DNA of 64,000 nt from Streptomyces sp. DI166 (GCF_900091315.1 NZ_FLSP01000006.1:1-64000); one strand, 5' to 3'. Counted from the first letter of the stretch, positions 1 through 9,670 are shown. Program-made: numbers and translations. The notes: generated by a model not told the origin, from the letters alone.

Positions 1-1179
1 GCTGCTGATGATGCGACCCCGGGCCTCCCCGAAACCGATCCGCGTGCCATCGGCGCCCGGCGCCGTCGCGGTGAGGACGATCTCGTCGCCGTCCTCCAGG
101 AACGTGCGCCGCTGACCTCCCACCGTGATGGGTTCCTTGCCGCCCCAGGTGAGTTCGATGAAGGCGCCGCGCTGGTCCTTCTCCGGGCCGGAGATCGTGC
201 CGGAGGCGAAGAGGTCGCCGGTGCGGGAGGGGGCGCCGTTGACGGTCTGGTGGGCCAGCATCTGGGCGGGGGACCAGTACATGGTGGCGTACGGCGGCCG
301 GGAGACGACCTCGCCGTTCCAGGCGACGGTCAGGTCGACGTCGAGGCCCCACGGCTGCCGCATGTGCAGGTACGGAAGAACTGCGGGCTGCTGAACGGGA
401 GTCGGGACCCGCGCCGCGTCCAGGGCGAGCAGCGGCACCACCCACGGCGAGATGGTCGACGCGAACGACTTGCCCAGGTTGGGGCCGAGGGGGACGTACT
501 CCCAGGCCTGGATGTCGCGGGCGGACCAGTCGTTGAAGAGGACCACGCCGAAGATGTGCCGGTCCGCCTCCTCGGTGCCGATGGACTCGCCCATGGCGTT
601 GCCGGTGCCGACGACGAAGCCGAGTTCGGCCTCGATGTCGAGGCGGGTCGACGGGCCGAAGACCGGTACCGGGTCCTGCGGGCCCTTGCGCTGGCCGGAG
701 GGCCGGATGATGTCGGTGCCCGAGACGACGACGGACGCGGCCCGGCCGTGGTAACCGACCGGCAGGTGCTTCCAGTTCGGCATCAGCGGGTCCGGGTTGT
801 CGGGCCGGAACAGCCTGCCCAGGTTCGAGGCGTGGTGCTCGGAGGCGTAGAAGTCGACGTAGTCGGCGACCTCGAACGGCAGATGCAGCGTCACCGCGTC
901 CAGGTCGTGCACGGCCGCCACCGGGATCTCGCCCTGTAGCTCCTCGGTGAGCGCCGCGCGAACCTCGACCCAGCGCGCGTAACCCTGCGCCATGAAGTCG
1001 TTCAGGCTCGGCCGCGCGAACACGTCATCGCCCAGCAGCTCGGCCAGGTCGATGACGTGGTCGCCGTAGCGGGTAGCCACGCGCGGCTGTTGGCCCGGCA
1101 CGGAGTAGACGCCGTAGGGCAGGTTGGTCAGGCCGAAGAGGGAGTCGGCCGGGACGGTCAGGCGGGTGGTGCTGGTCAT
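1..1179 (-). CDS. fahA: Fumarylacetoacetase (partial, C-terminus beyond window)
   Basis: This enzyme hydrolyses fumarylacetoacetate to fumarate and acetoacetate, the last step of homogentisate breakdown in the cytoplasm. The translation shows the N-terminal FAH domain followed by the catalytic fold, with family stretches such as YVDFYASEHHASNLGRLFR, PVGYHGRA, DIEAELGFVVG and FNDWSARDIQAWEYVPLGP. These include the metal-binding acidic residues and the catalytic His of the family. About 393 residues are visible and the reading frame runs off position 1, so only a short C-terminal end is missing. The ATG at 1177-1179 overlaps the stop of the upstream gene, which implies translational coupling in an hmgA-unknown-fahA operon. 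The assignment is secure from sequence and context. Confidence 0.95.
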   Translation of the reverse strand, partial: MTSTTRLTVPADSLFGLTNLPYGVYSVPGQQPRVATRYGDHVIDLAELLGDDVFARPSLNDFMAQGYARWVEVRAALTEELQGEIPVAAVHDLDAVTLHLPFEVADYVDFYASEHHASNLGRLFRPDNPDPLMPNWKHLPVGYHGRAASVVVSGTDIIRPSGQRKGPQDPVPVFGPSTRLDIEAELGFVVGTGNAMGESIGTEEADRHIFGVVLFNDWSARDIQAWEYVPLGPNLGKSFASTISPWVVPLLALDAARVPTPVQQPAVLPYLHMRQPWGLDVDLTVAWNGEVVSRPPYATMYWSPAQMLAHQTVNGAPSRTGDLFASGTISGPEKDQRGAFIELTWGGKEPITVGGQRRTFLEDGDEIVLTATAPGADGTRIGFGEARGRIISS

Positions 1180-2039
1180 GCGGATACCTCGGTCAGGTCG
1201 GCGACGGTCGCGGCGGGCAGCAGGCCGAGAGCGGCCGACTCGGTGGCGGGTTCGGCCACGGAACAGGTACCGAAGGAGCGGAACACCTCACGGACTTCGG
1301 GCGTGAGGGCCCGTACGCGCTCGGCGATCCGTCCGCCGTCACGCTCGGCCAGCAGCCGCGCCACCTCCGCCTCGTCCGCGCCCTTCAGCGCGGCGTCCGT
1401 GGCCAGCAGCAGGTTCAGGAACCCGTGCTGCTCGAAACCCGTCTCCGGGTCGGTGTTGCGCAGTGCGTGATGCAGTCCCGCGGTCGCCTTGAACGGCACC
1501 CCGGCCCGTACCGCTGCCAGGACGGCCGAGGCGAGTTCGTGCTCGTCGGGGTAGAGATCGGCACGCACACCGCCCGTGCGGAACTTCGCCAGGTACGGCG
1601 TCCCGGCCAGCGAGGCGAGCAGCGGCTCGCGCCGGGTGTCGCGCGGAACCTCGACGAAGACGGTCAGGTCGTCATCGCCGAGGGCGGCGCGCAGCGCGGG
1701 TACGACCGCCTCAGCGGCGACCCCGTCCGGGACCGCGACCTCCAGTCCGGCCAGCCGCACGGCCGGGACACGCCGCGCCGCGGCGACCGCATCGGCGACA
1801 CCCGGCAGCGCGACGGTCACCGAGAGGGCGAAGGAGCCCTCGGGCAGACCGGCGGTCAACTCGGCAAGCCGGCCCACGTCCTTGGCGGCGAGCACGAACG
1901 CACCCACCAGATCGCCATGGGCGCCCCGTCGGTGCGCCTCGTGGGCCGCGACGGCCTGTTCAAGGGGCAGGCTGCCGGGCGGGAAGACCGCCGCGTCGTC
2001 GAACAGGCCGGCGAGCACGGGAGGGATCTGCGGAGTCAT
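1176..2039 (-). CDS. Conserved hypothetical protein of the homogentisate operon, 287 aa
   Basis: I do not recognise a named family. The protein has no signal peptide or membrane segment and is rich in Ala, Val and Leu with regular strand-helix alternation, compatible with a TIM-barrel-like fold (inference). Conserved-looking stretches are DDAAVFPPGS near the N-terminus, PYLAKFRTGG near residue 149 and PFKATAGLHHALRNTDP near residue 180. It overlaps its neighbours by four bases on both sides (hmgA stop with its ATG, its stop with the fahA ATG). It is therefore almost certainly co-translated with the tyrosine catabolic enzymes. The pathway needs a maleylacetoacetate isomerase between HmgA and FahA and none is otherwise visible here, so that role is a possibility. 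There is no GST-like sequence to support it. Confidence 0.75.
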   Translation of the reverse strand: MTPQIPPVLAGLFDDAAVFPPGSLPLEQAVAAHEAHRRGAHGDLVGAFVLAAKDVGRLAELTAGLPEGSFALSVTVALPGVADAVAAARRVPAVRLAGLEVAVPDGVAAEAVVPALRAALGDDDLTVFVEVPRDTRREPLLASLAGTPYLAKFRTGGVRADLYPDEHELASAVLAAVRAGVPFKATAGLHHALRNTDPETGFEQHGFLNLLLATDAALKGADEAEVARLLAERDGGRIAERVRALTPEVREVFRSFGTCSVAEPATESAALGLLPAATVADLTEVSA

Positions 2040-3217
2040 CGGTTCTGCTCCCAGGAGTAGGCGTAGGTCCCGTCGTCCGACGCGCGGGCGGCCTCACCGA
2101 GTCGGAGGGGCCGGAAGGTGTCGACCATGACGGCGAGTTCGTCGAAGAAGTCCACGCCGATCGACCGTTCCATCGCGCCCGGCTGGGGGCCGTGCGGATG
2201 CCCTCCCGGGTGCAGGGAGATCGAACCCTGGTCGATCCCGGAGCCCTTGCGGGCCTCGTAGTCGCCGCCGCAGTAGAACATCACCTCGTCGGAGTCGACG
2301 TTGGAGTGGTAGTACGGCACCGGCACGGCCAGCGGGTGGTAATCCACCTTGCGCGGCACGAAGTTGCAGATCACGAAGTTGTTGCCCTCGAAGACCTGGT
2401 GCACCGGCGGCGGCTGGTGGACGCGCCCGGTGATCGGCTCGAAGTCACGGATGTTGAACACGTACGGGTAGAGGCAGCCGTCCCAGCCCACCACGTCGAA
2501 GGGGTGGTGGGGCAGCGTGTGGACGGTGCCCACGACCCCGCCCGGGCCGCGGTGCTTGATGTGCACCTCGACGTCCTCGCCGTCGACGGCCCTGGGCCCT
2601 TCCGGGAGGCGGAAGTCGCGCTCGCAGTACGGCGCGTGCTCCAGGAGCTGGCCGCGCTTGGAGAGGTAGTGGCGGGCGGGTCCGATGTGCGAGGCGGCCT
2701 CGATGGCGTAGATCCGCACGACGCCGTGGGGGACGATCCGGTACGTCGTTGCCCGGGGGACGATGACGTAGTCGCCGTCGCCGGCCTCCAGGTCGCCGAA
2801 GACGGTCTCCACGCGGGCCCGCCCGTCCTCGATGTACAGGCACTCGTCGCCGATGGCGTTGCGGTAGTACGGGCTGACCGCGTCGGCCGCGACGTAGGCG
2901 AGCCGTACGTCGTCGTTGCCGAGCAGGAGGCGGCGGCCGGTCACCGCGTCGATGCCCGGGTCGCCGTCCGCGAAGAGCTTGTGCGTGGACAGGTGGCGGG
3001 GGATCAGGGGGTGGTTGGGCACCAGGGACTGGTCGCCGAGGTCCCACACGCGGTACGCGCGCACCGCCGACGGGATGTGCCGGTGGTAGAGCAGCGAGGA
3101 GTCCGAGGAGAAGCCCTCCTCGCCCATCAGCTCCTCGTAGTAGAGGTTCCCGTCCGGGTCCCGGTGCTGGGTGTGCCGCTTAGGCGGAACCGAGCCCGCC
3201 CGGTGGTAGTACGGCAT
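2036..3217 (-). CDS. hmgA: Homogentisate 1,2-dioxygenase
   Basis: This non-haem iron dioxygenase opens the ring of homogentisate to maleylacetoacetate. The start is placed at MPYYHRAG (ATG 3215-3217), which has a GAGGAG ribosome site just upstream; a longer frame to 3271 has no such site. The resulting protein is 393 residues. The cupin-like core holds the His- and Glu-rich metal region PYYHSNVDSDEVMFYCGG followed by LHPGGHPHGPQPG, both typical of the family. A run of motifs in the N-terminal half (RRLLLGNDDVRL, VETVFGDLEAGDGDYVIVPR) also fits. It is the first gene of the minus-strand operon with the unknown gene and fahA, and faces the divergent IclR gene across an operator palindrome. Confidence 0.95.
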   Translation of the reverse strand: MPYYHRAGSVPPKRHTQHRDPDGNLYYEELMGEEGFSSDSSLLYHRHIPSAVRAYRVWDLGDQSLVPNHPLIPRHLSTHKLFADGDPGIDAVTGRRLLLGNDDVRLAYVAADAVSPYYRNAIGDECLYIEDGRARVETVFGDLEAGDGDYVIVPRATTYRIVPHGVVRIYAIEAASHIGPARHYLSKRGQLLEHAPYCERDFRLPEGPRAVDGEDVEVHIKHRGPGGVVGTVHTLPHHPFDVVGWDGCLYPYVFNIRDFEPITGRVHQPPPVHQVFEGNNFVICNFVPRKVDYHPLAVPVPYYHSNVDSDEVMFYCGGDYEARKGSGIDQGSISLHPGGHPHGPQPGAMERSIGVDFFDELAVMVDTFRPLRLGEAARASDDGTYAYSWEQNR

Positions 3218-3293
3218 GTCTCTTCTCCTCAGGACTCGGAGCCGTGGTGCCGTGCAGCGCGGAGTGTGCACTCAGTGGGGAGTGTGCGTTCAG

Positions 3294-3309
3294 CGCACAA
3301 TTTTGTGCG
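3294..3309. promoter_or_regulatory. Operator palindrome between hmgA and the IclR gene
   Basis: The sequence CGCACAATTTTGTGCG is a perfect inverted repeat (7-bp arms, 2-bp spacer) in the 250-bp divergent region. Further GTGCG and GCGCAC half-sites lie just upstream, at about 3266-3298. Its place suggests a binding site of the adjacent IclR-type regulator controlling both hmgA and itself. That last point is inference. Confidence 0.6.
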
Positions 3310-3467
3310 TTCGTGGAAACACTTGGAAGTTAGGTCCCGGGCGGCGGCCCAGTCAAGGCGGCCGGTCGGACGCCGGTGCGCCTCCGGTGTGCGTCAGGTG
3401 GCCTAACGTGGCGCCCGAAGACGATCTGATGGGATTCCCGCGCGCCGCGTGGGATCAGGAGGTGCTG

Positions 3468-4133
3468 ATGGCCACGCTGCAAGGTCTGGATCGCGGGCTG
3501 CGGGCTCTGGACCTGGTCTCCCGGGCGGCCGACGGTCTGACCGTGGCCGACCTCGCGGCGCAGTTGCGGATCGACCGGGCCGTCGCGTACCGGATCGTGC
3601 AGACGCTGGAGGAGCACGCGCTGGTCTCCCGGCAGGGCAAGCGACTGCGGCTCGGTGCCGGTGCCGCGGCGCTGGCGGGACGGTTCCAGCAGCAGCTCGT
3701 ACCGGCGGCCCAGCCGGTGCTCCAGGAACTCGCCGACGCCACCGGTACGTCCGCCTTCCTGACGGTGGCGCACGGGGCGCGGGAGTGCGTGCCGGTGGCG
3801 GGGGCGCGGCCGGCCGTGCAGCAGGGGCCGGTCGAGGTGGGTTACCGGATCGGCGTGCGGCATCCGCTGGAGAAGGGGGCGAACGGTGTCGCCATCCTCG
3901 CGCTCCAGCCGCCGCACCCGGACGACTCCGAGGAGGTGACCCGGGCCCGGGAACTCGGGTACAGCCTCACCTCGGGGCAGCTCCAGCAGGGGGCCACGGG
4001 GATCGCGGCGGGGTTCGAGGTGCCGGGCGCGGCGGGTGCGTCGGTCGGCGTGGTCGCCATGCACGAGTTCGACGTCGAGTCGGTCGCGGCTCTGGTGAAG
4101 GAGGCGGCGGCACGGCTGGCCCGTTCGAGGTGA
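3468..4133 (+). CDS. IclR-family transcriptional regulator
   Basis: This is a DNA-binding regulator of 221 residues. The N-terminus carries a winged helix-turn-helix (GLRALDLVSRAADGLTVADLAAQL, then RAVAYRIVQTLEEHALVSR). The C-terminal IclR effector domain follows, with ATGTSAFLTVAHG near residue 90 and ATGIAAGFEVPG near residue 176. The start is set at ATG 3468 because AGGAGG precedes it at a suitable distance; a GTG two codons earlier is an alternative. It is divergent from hmgA and directly upstream of hppD, so control of homogentisate catabolism is the likely job (inference from position). The effector, perhaps homogentisate or 4-hydroxyphenylpyruvate, is not visible from sequence. Confidence 0.88.
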   Translation: MATLQGLDRGLRALDLVSRAADGLTVADLAAQLRIDRAVAYRIVQTLEEHALVSRQGKRLRLGAGAAALAGRFQQQLVPAAQPVLQELADATGTSAFLTVAHGARECVPVAGARPAVQQGPVEVGYRIGVRHPLEKGANGVAILALQPPHPDDSEEVTRARELGYSLTSGQLQQGATGIAAGFEVPGAAGASVGVVAMHEFDVESVAALVKEAAARLARSR

Positions 4134-4160
4134 GGCCCTGCCGGACCCCTCTCCACTGGG

Positions 4161-4232
4161 CAATTTGTACATGCGAGCCGCCCTTACGGCAGGCAAACTG
4201 AGCACCTTGAACAGCCAACAACCCAACTGTTG
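4161..4232 (+). promoter_or_regulatory. hppD upstream region with two dyads
   Basis: The 166 bp before hppD contain CAATTTGTA at 4161-4169. The same nine bases, on the opposite strand, lie in the palindrome in front of the MarR gene at 60564-60574. A second dyad, CAACA/TGTTG with a seven-base loop, lies at 4216-4232. The nine-base AT-rich match is unexpected in DNA of this composition and may mark a shared regulator site (inference). Confidence 0.35.
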
Positions 4233-4296
4233 TGCAGGCGGCCGATCCCGGTGTCTTCTACCGCCACGCGCTGGAAACACGCACCGAAAGGGATGA

Positions 4297-5505
<1,209 letters not shown>

Positions 5506-5521
5506 CCGGGCCTGTCCGGTA

Positions 5522-5568
5522 ACGCGGGTCGGGACCACTGCCGGTGCGGCGGTGGTCCCGACCCGCGT
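5522..5568. terminator. Bidirectional terminator after hppD
   Basis: A perfect 17-bp stem (arms 5522-5538 and 5552-5568, 13-base loop) lies between the convergent hppD and MurG-like genes. It has no T tract, as is usual for GC-rich actinobacterial terminators. Confidence 0.85.
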
Positions 5569-5594
5569 CCCGCCTTCCGCTGATCGCGCTCCCG

Positions 5595-6779
5595 TCAGCC
5601 CGCCGCCGCGGCCAGCACCACGTCCACCAGCCTGTCCGCCGCGTCAGGCCTCCCCAGCGCCCGCGCAGAGCGAGCCATGGCCTCGCGCCGCGCGGGGTCG
5701 GCCAGCAGTGGGCCCACAGCTGCCCGGAGGCGGTCGGCGGTGACGTCGCCCAGCAGGGCGACGGCAGCCCCGGACTCCTCCAAGTGGCTCGCGTTGTGCG
5801 CCTGTTCGTTGCCCGCCGACGTGGCGAGGGGGATGAAGACGGCGGGCTTGCCGAGGGCCGTCAGCTCGGCCAGGGTTCCGGCGCCGCTGCGCGACACGAC
5901 GATGTCCGCCAGCGCGAGGACGTCCGGCAGTTCCGGGCCGACGAAGCCGGTGAGGTAGTAGCGGGCGGCGAGCCCGGCGGGCAGGGCCGTCGCGTACCGT
6001 CGCAGCTCCTCGACATGGTCCGGGCCGCACTGGTGGATCACATTCGCGCCCTCCAGCAGCCAGGACAGGGAGTCGCGGACAACTCCGTTGATCTGCTGGG
6101 CCCCTTGCGCGCCGCCCGTGACGTACACGGTCGGCAGCCGTCGGTCGAAGCCGTGCAGGCCCAGGGACTGGACGGCCTTGTCGGCGTGTCCGGTCAGTAC
6201 CTCCGGGCGGATCGGGTTGCCGGTGACCACCGCGGCACCGCGCACCTCCGCCGCGAGGAGAGGCAGCGTCGACTCCGAGGACACCGCGATCCGCGTCGCC
6301 GAACCGGCCAGCTTCCGGTTCGCCAGGCCCAGGCGGACCGTCTGTTCGTGCAGCACCAGCGGACGTCGGCACATGCGCGCGGCCAAGCCCGCGGGGACCG
6401 CCACGTAGCCGCCCGTGGCGAGGACCACGTCCGGCAGGAAGTCCGCGACCAGCTTCCGCGCCTGTGCCACACCCAGCGGCACACGCGCCATGTCCCGCAT
6501 GTTCGCCGCCGACATCATCTTCAGCGGGTTGCTCGAACGGCGGATCTTCCCCGTCGCCACGGTCGCGAACGGGATCCCCTCGGCGCGCGCGACCCGCGCC
6601 TCCAGACCCTCGGCCGTACCGATCCACAGCACGTCGAGGCTCCTGCCCTCGACCGCCAGCCGGTTCTGCAGGGTGCGGATCGCGGTGAGCGCGGGGTACG
6701 TATGGCCGCCGGTGCCTCCTCCCGTGACGATGAGACGGAAGGTGCCGGGGTGCCTGGGTTCATTCCTCACTCGGCGCAC
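5595..6779 (-). CDS. MurG-like GT28 glycosyltransferase (orphan copy)
   Basis: The product resembles UDP-N-acetylglucosamine--undecaprenyl-pyrophosphoryl-MurNAc-pentapeptide transferase. The N-terminal half has the glycine-rich loop RLIVTGGGTGGHTYPALTAI, then VLATGGYVAVPAG and LVLHEQ. The C-terminal half has VTGGAQGAQQIN and the sugar-nucleotide region SRSGAGTLAELTALGKPAVFIPLATSAGNEQAHNA. Length (394 aa) is normal for MurG. No dcw-cluster neighbours (ftsW, murC, ftsQ) are present, so this is a second, unlinked copy. It could be a cell-wall back-up enzyme or a lipid-linked sugar transferase of a secondary pathway; sequence alone does not decide. The GTG at 6779 has no clear ribosome site and a GTG three codons inside is an alternative start. 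Confidence 0.8.
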   Translation of the reverse strand: MRRVRNEPRHPGTFRLIVTGGGTGGHTYPALTAIRTLQNRLAVEGRSLDVLWIGTAEGLEARVARAEGIPFATVATGKIRRSSNPLKMMSAANMRDMARVPLGVAQARKLVADFLPDVVLATGGYVAVPAGLAARMCRRPLVLHEQTVRLGLANRKLAGSATRIAVSSESTLPLLAAEVRGAAVVTGNPIRPEVLTGHADKAVQSLGLHGFDRRLPTVYVTGGAQGAQQINGVVRDSLSWLLEGANVIHQCGPDHVEELRRYATALPAGLAARYYLTGFVGPELPDVLALADIVVSRSGAGTLAELTALGKPAVFIPLATSAGNEQAHNASHLEESGAAVALLGDVTADRLRAAVGPLLADPARREAMARSARALGRPDAADRLVDVVLAAAAG

Positions 6780-6890
6780 ATTACTGGCCTGAGCCTGGCT
6801 CCCTGCAAACTCACGCCCCCGAGGGACAGTTGAGAAGGCGTCCTTGGACGCGGACGCGGAAAATGTCGTGCCCGCTCCCGTCCTGATCCC

Positions 6891-6896
6891 TACACT
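6891..6896 (+). promoter_or_regulatory. Candidate -10 element of the EF-G-like transcript
   Basis: TACACT lies 75 bp before the leader ORF on the plus strand. No good -35 is visible at the usual spacing, so the call is tentative. Confidence 0.3.
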
Positions 6897-6970
6897 CTCG
6901 ACATGCGCCCGGCCCGAAGCGGCCGCAGCGCCCTACGTGTTCCGAGTTCAGAAGTGAGGGGAGACCAGCC

Positions 6971-7036
6971 GTGCGTACTGTCACCGCTGTCGCCACCCCC
7001 TGGGCACGGTTCGACGTGATCCTCGTGTCTTCGTGA
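6971..7036 (+). CDS. Putative leader peptide, 21 aa, upstream of the EF-G paralogue
   Basis: A GTG-initiated ORF of 21 codons plus TGA is preceded by GAGGGGAG at a seven-base spacing, one of the best ribosome sites in this stretch. The peptide begins MRTVTAVATPWARF and ends in VSS. Its first three codons (gtg cgt act) are repeated exactly at the start of the EF-G-like gene 179 bp downstream. A GC-rich hairpin begins three bases after its stop codon. This layout (translated short ORF, then hairpin, then a ribosome-related gene) is that of translation-sensitive attenuators known for antibiotic-inducible resistance genes. That this one works so is inference. Confidence 0.5.
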   Translation: MRTVTAVATPWARFDVILVSS

Positions 7037-7038
7037 GT

Positions 7039-7066
7039 CCGGTGCCCGCTGCGCGCCCGGCACTGG
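7039..7066 (+). promoter_or_regulatory. Candidate attenuator hairpin
   Basis: The arms CCGGTGCC (7039-7046) and GGCACTGG (7059-7066) form an 8-bp stem with one G-T pair and a 12-base loop, directly after the leader stop codon. A second small dyad GGCC-tcaa-GGCC (7203-7214) abuts the GTG start of the next gene and overlaps part of its GAAGGG ribosome site. The sequence allows both transcriptional and translational control. Confidence 0.4.
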
Positions 7067-7214
7067 AGTTCCCGGTCGTAGACCGTCACTGAGTCCTGCC
7101 CGCCAACCGGCCCTTCCCGGTGTGCCGCAGGGCGTGTTCCACGGCTCTCGTCCGTCCCATCGCGCCGCCCGCTCATCACTCATGACACGACTCACGTAGA
7201 AGGGCCTCAAGGCC

Positions 7215-9275
7215 GTGCGTACTGACCCAACACCCCGCGCTCTGCAGACCGTTCGCAACCTCGGCATCCTCGCCCACGTGGACGCCGGCAAGACGACCGT
7301 CACGGAGCGGATCCTGTTCCTGACCGGCGCCGTCCACAAGCGGGGCGAGGTGCACGAGGGCACCACCGTCACCGACTTCGACTCCCAGGAACGCGACCGG
7401 GGCATCACCATCTTCGCCGCGGCCGTCAGTTGTGACTGGGACGGGCACCGGATCAACCTCATCGACACCCCGGGCCACGTGGACTTCGCCGACGAGGTGA
7501 CGCGTTCGCTGCGCGTCCTCGACGGCGCGGTCGCGGTGTTCGACGCCGTCGCCGGGGTCGAGCCGCAGAGCGAGGCGGTGTGGCGGGAGGCCGACCGGCA
7601 CGGCGTCGCGCGCCTGGCGTTCGTCAACAAGATGGACCGCGCGGGCGCCGACCTGGACACGGCGGTCGCGTCCATCCGCGAACGCCTGGGCGCCACGCCC
7701 CTGGTCGCACAGATGCCGATCGGCAGCGAGGAGCGGTTCACGGGCGTCGTCGACCTGGTCCGGATGCGGGCCCTGGTGTGGCCGGGCGACACCGGCACGT
7801 ACGAGGAACGCCCCGTGCCCGACGCGTTGCGCGACGAGGCGCTGCGCCGCCGCCGGGCGCTGGACGAGGCCGTCGCGGAACTGCACCCGCGGGCGCTGGA
7901 GGAGTACTGCGCCGACGGCACCGTCTCCGAGGTGACCCTGCGCACGGCACTGCGCGAAGTGACCGTCGCGGGCGAGGCCGTGGTGGTGCTGTGCGGTTCG
8001 GCGTACCGCAACCGTGGCATCGAGCCGTTGCTCGACGCCGTGGTGGCGTACCTGCCCTCACCGGCGGACGTCCCTCCCGTACGCGGCACGCTCGACGGCA
8101 CCGAGCAGGAGCGGGCCGCCGATCCCGCGGCGCCGCTGGTCGCGCTGGCGTTCAAGGTGCACGCGGCGCCGACGGGCCGGATGACGTTCCTGCGGATCTA
8201 TTCGGGCGTACTGATCAAGGGGGACACCGTGCTGGACACGGGCGTCGGACGCATCGAACGCGTGGGCCGCATCCTGCGCGTGCAGGCGGACCGGCACACG
8301 GAGACATCCGCGGCCATGGCCGGGGACATCGTCGCCGTGATCGGCCCGAAGTCCGCGCGCGCCGGTACGACACTGTGCGCCCCCTCGGCGCCGCTCGTCC
8401 TGGAGGCGCCCAGCACCGCCGACCCCGTGGTGTCCGTGGCCGTCGAGGCACGCCTCGGCAAGGACACCGAACGGCTGGCCTCGGCCCTCGCCCGGCTCGC
8501 GGACGAGGACCCGTCGCTGGTCGTGCGTACCGATCCGGAGACCGGCCAGACCCTGCTGTCGGGCCTGGGCGAACTCCACCTGGAGGTGGCCGTGGAGCGA
8601 CTGCGCCGCGAGCGGGGCCTGGAGGTCTCGGTGGGCCGCCCGCAGGTGTCGTACCGGGAGACCGTGGTCCGCGGGGTCACGGGTCTGGTGTACCGGCACG
8701 TCAAGCAGGACGGCGGCGCCGGGCAGTTCGCCCATGTGGTGCTGGACGTCGAGCCGTTGGAGGAGGGCGACGGTTTCGCGTTCGCCTCGACGGTGGTCGG
8801 TGGCCGGGTGCCGCGGGACTTCGTGCGCGCGGTCGAGGCCGGGTGCCGGGACGCAATGGCGGAGGGTCCGCTGGGCGGTCATCCGGTGACCGGTGTGCGG
8901 GTCACGCTCACCGACGGGTCCACGCACGTCAAGGACTCCTCGGAACTGGCGTTCCGCGCGGCCGGCCGGCTCGGACTGCGCGAAGCCCTGCGGGCCTGTG
9001 AACTGCGGCTCCTGGAGCCGGTCGCCGAGGTGACGGTGACCGCGCCCGAGGACTGCGTGGGCACGGTCCTGGGCGACCTCGCGGCGCGCCGCGGACGCGT
9101 GTCGGCGTCGGCGATGCGCGGCAGCACGGCGGTCGTGACCGCCACCGTGCCGCTGGCCGAACTGTTCGGCTACGCCACCCGCCTGCGCGGACGCACCCAG
9201 GGTCGGGGCACGTTCACCACCCGCCCGGCGGGCTACGCGGAGGTACCGCAGGGCCTGGCGGCGGGAGCCCGGTAG
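7215..9275 (+). CDS. fusB: Elongation factor G-like GTPase (EF-G2)
   Basis: This is a translational GTPase of 686 residues. The P-loop AHVDAGKT is at residues 20-27, followed by [14 protein letters not shown] and NKMD. Then come domain II ([24 protein letters not shown]), domain III ([11 protein letters not shown]), domain IV ([10 protein letters not shown]) and the C-terminal domain. The G domain ([44 protein letters not shown]) is closer to EF-G than to Tet(M) or Otr(A), which are near 640-660 residues. It stands alone, away from rpsL, rpsG and tuf, so it is a paralogue and not the housekeeping gene. The symbol follows the second Streptomyces EF-G. The 240-bp leader suggests that ribosome state controls its expression, possibly for recycling or drug tolerance (inference). 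Confidence 0.85.
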   Translation: MRTDPTPRALQTVRNLGILAHVDAGKTTVTERILFLTGAVHKRGEVHEGTTVTDFDSQERDRGITIFAAAVSCDWDGHRINLIDTPGHVDFADEVTRSLRVLDGAVAVFDAVAGVEPQSEAVWREADRHGVARLAFVNKMDRAGADLDTAVASIRERLGATPLVAQMPIGSEERFTGVVDLVRMRALVWPGDTGTYEERPVPDALRDEALRRRRALDEAVAELHPRALEEYCADGTVSEVTLRTALREVTVAGEAVVVLCGSAYRNRGIEPLLDAVVAYLPSPADVPPVRGTLDGTEQERAADPAAPLVALAFKVHAAPTGRMTFLRIYSGVLIKGDTVLDTGVGRIERVGRILRVQADRHTETSAAMAGDIVAVIGPKSARAGTTLCAPSAPLVLEAPSTADPVVSVAVEARLGKDTERLASALARLADEDPSLVVRTDPETGQTLLSGLGELHLEVAVERLRRERGLEVSVGRPQVSYRETVVRGVTGLVYRHVKQDGGAGQFAHVVLDVEPLEEGDGFAFASTVVGGRVPRDFVRAVEAGCRDAMAEGPLGGHPVTGVRVTLTDGSTHVKDSSELAFRAAGRLGLREALRACELRLLEPVAEVTVTAPEDCVGTVLGDLAARRGRVSASAMRGSTAVVTATVPLAELFGYATRLRGRTQGRGTFTTRPAGYAEVPQGLAAGAR

Positions 9276-9279
9276 CCGA

Positions 9280-9306
9280 CCGCCGGCCTGAGGTTTAGGC
9301 CGGCGG
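9280..9306. terminator. Hairpin terminator after the EF-G-like gene
   Basis: The arms CCGCCGGCCT and AGGCCGGCGG form a perfect 10-bp stem with loop GAGGTTT, just after the stop codon. Confidence 0.8.
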
Positions 9307-9316
9307 TAACGGGCGT

Positions 9317-9349
9317 ATGCGGCCCCGGACTTCTCGTCCGGGGCCGCAT
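9317..9349. terminator. Second hairpin terminator, serving the convergent tatA-like gene
   Basis: The arms ATGCGGCCCCGGAC and GTCCGGGGCCGCAT form a perfect 14-bp stem with loop TTCTC. It lies between the EF-G-like and TatA-like genes, which converge. Confidence 0.85.
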
Positions 9350-9369
9350 GCCGTATGGGTGCCCAGGGC

Positions 9370-9594
9370 TCACGACCGCGGGGAGGGGTCGTCCCGCTCG
9401 ACAACCACTCCCGGCACGACCCGGCCCTGACCCGACTGCGCCTCGGAGGAGTGCTCCGCCTTCATCGCCTTGGCCTCGCTCTTGAGGATCCGCGCGGCCT
9501 TGCCCGCCGAACGCGTCAGCTCGGGCAACTTCTTGATGCCCACGACCACGATGATGACGACGAGGACCACGGCCAGTTCGCTCAAGCCGAACAT
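9370..9594 (-). CDS. TatA/TatE-type twin-arginine translocase subunit
   Basis: This short membrane protein of 74 residues has the TatA layout. A periplasmic FGLSELAVV start leads into one membrane helix (VVLVVIIVVVGIKKLP). An amphipathic helix with the hinge KKLPELTRSAGKAARILKSEAK follows, then a polar tail. TatA oligomers form the pore used by folded twin-arginine exports such as the GH26 mannanase in this window. No tatB or tatC lies nearby, so it is a single extra TatA-like gene. An upstream palindrome at 9671-9686 could regulate it or the divergent channel gene. Confidence 0.88.
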   Translation of the reverse strand: MFGLSELAVVLVVIIVVVGIKKLPELTRSAGKAARILKSEAKAMKAEHSSEAQSGQGRVVPGVVVERDDPSPRS

Positions 9595-9670
9595 GATGCT
9601 GCTCTCTTCCGGTAGAGGCGTCCGGTGGCGGACGGCGACCGACTTCCGGCGTACCGGCGACGAGCCGCAA

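Noticed and set aside
6890..8155. Long minus-strand open frame of 421 codons opposite the EF-G-like gene
   Set aside because: It is antisense to a clear translational GTPase, its translation is low-complexity Ser/Arg/Thr, and it has no ribosome site. It is a GC-bias shadow, like many long frames in this DNA.
7215..9275. Reading the GTPase as a Tet(M)/Otr(A)-type ribosomal protection protein
   Set aside because: The G domain has EF-G-specific stretches ([27 protein letters not shown]) and the length is nearer EF-G. The leader alone is not enough to call it a resistance gene.
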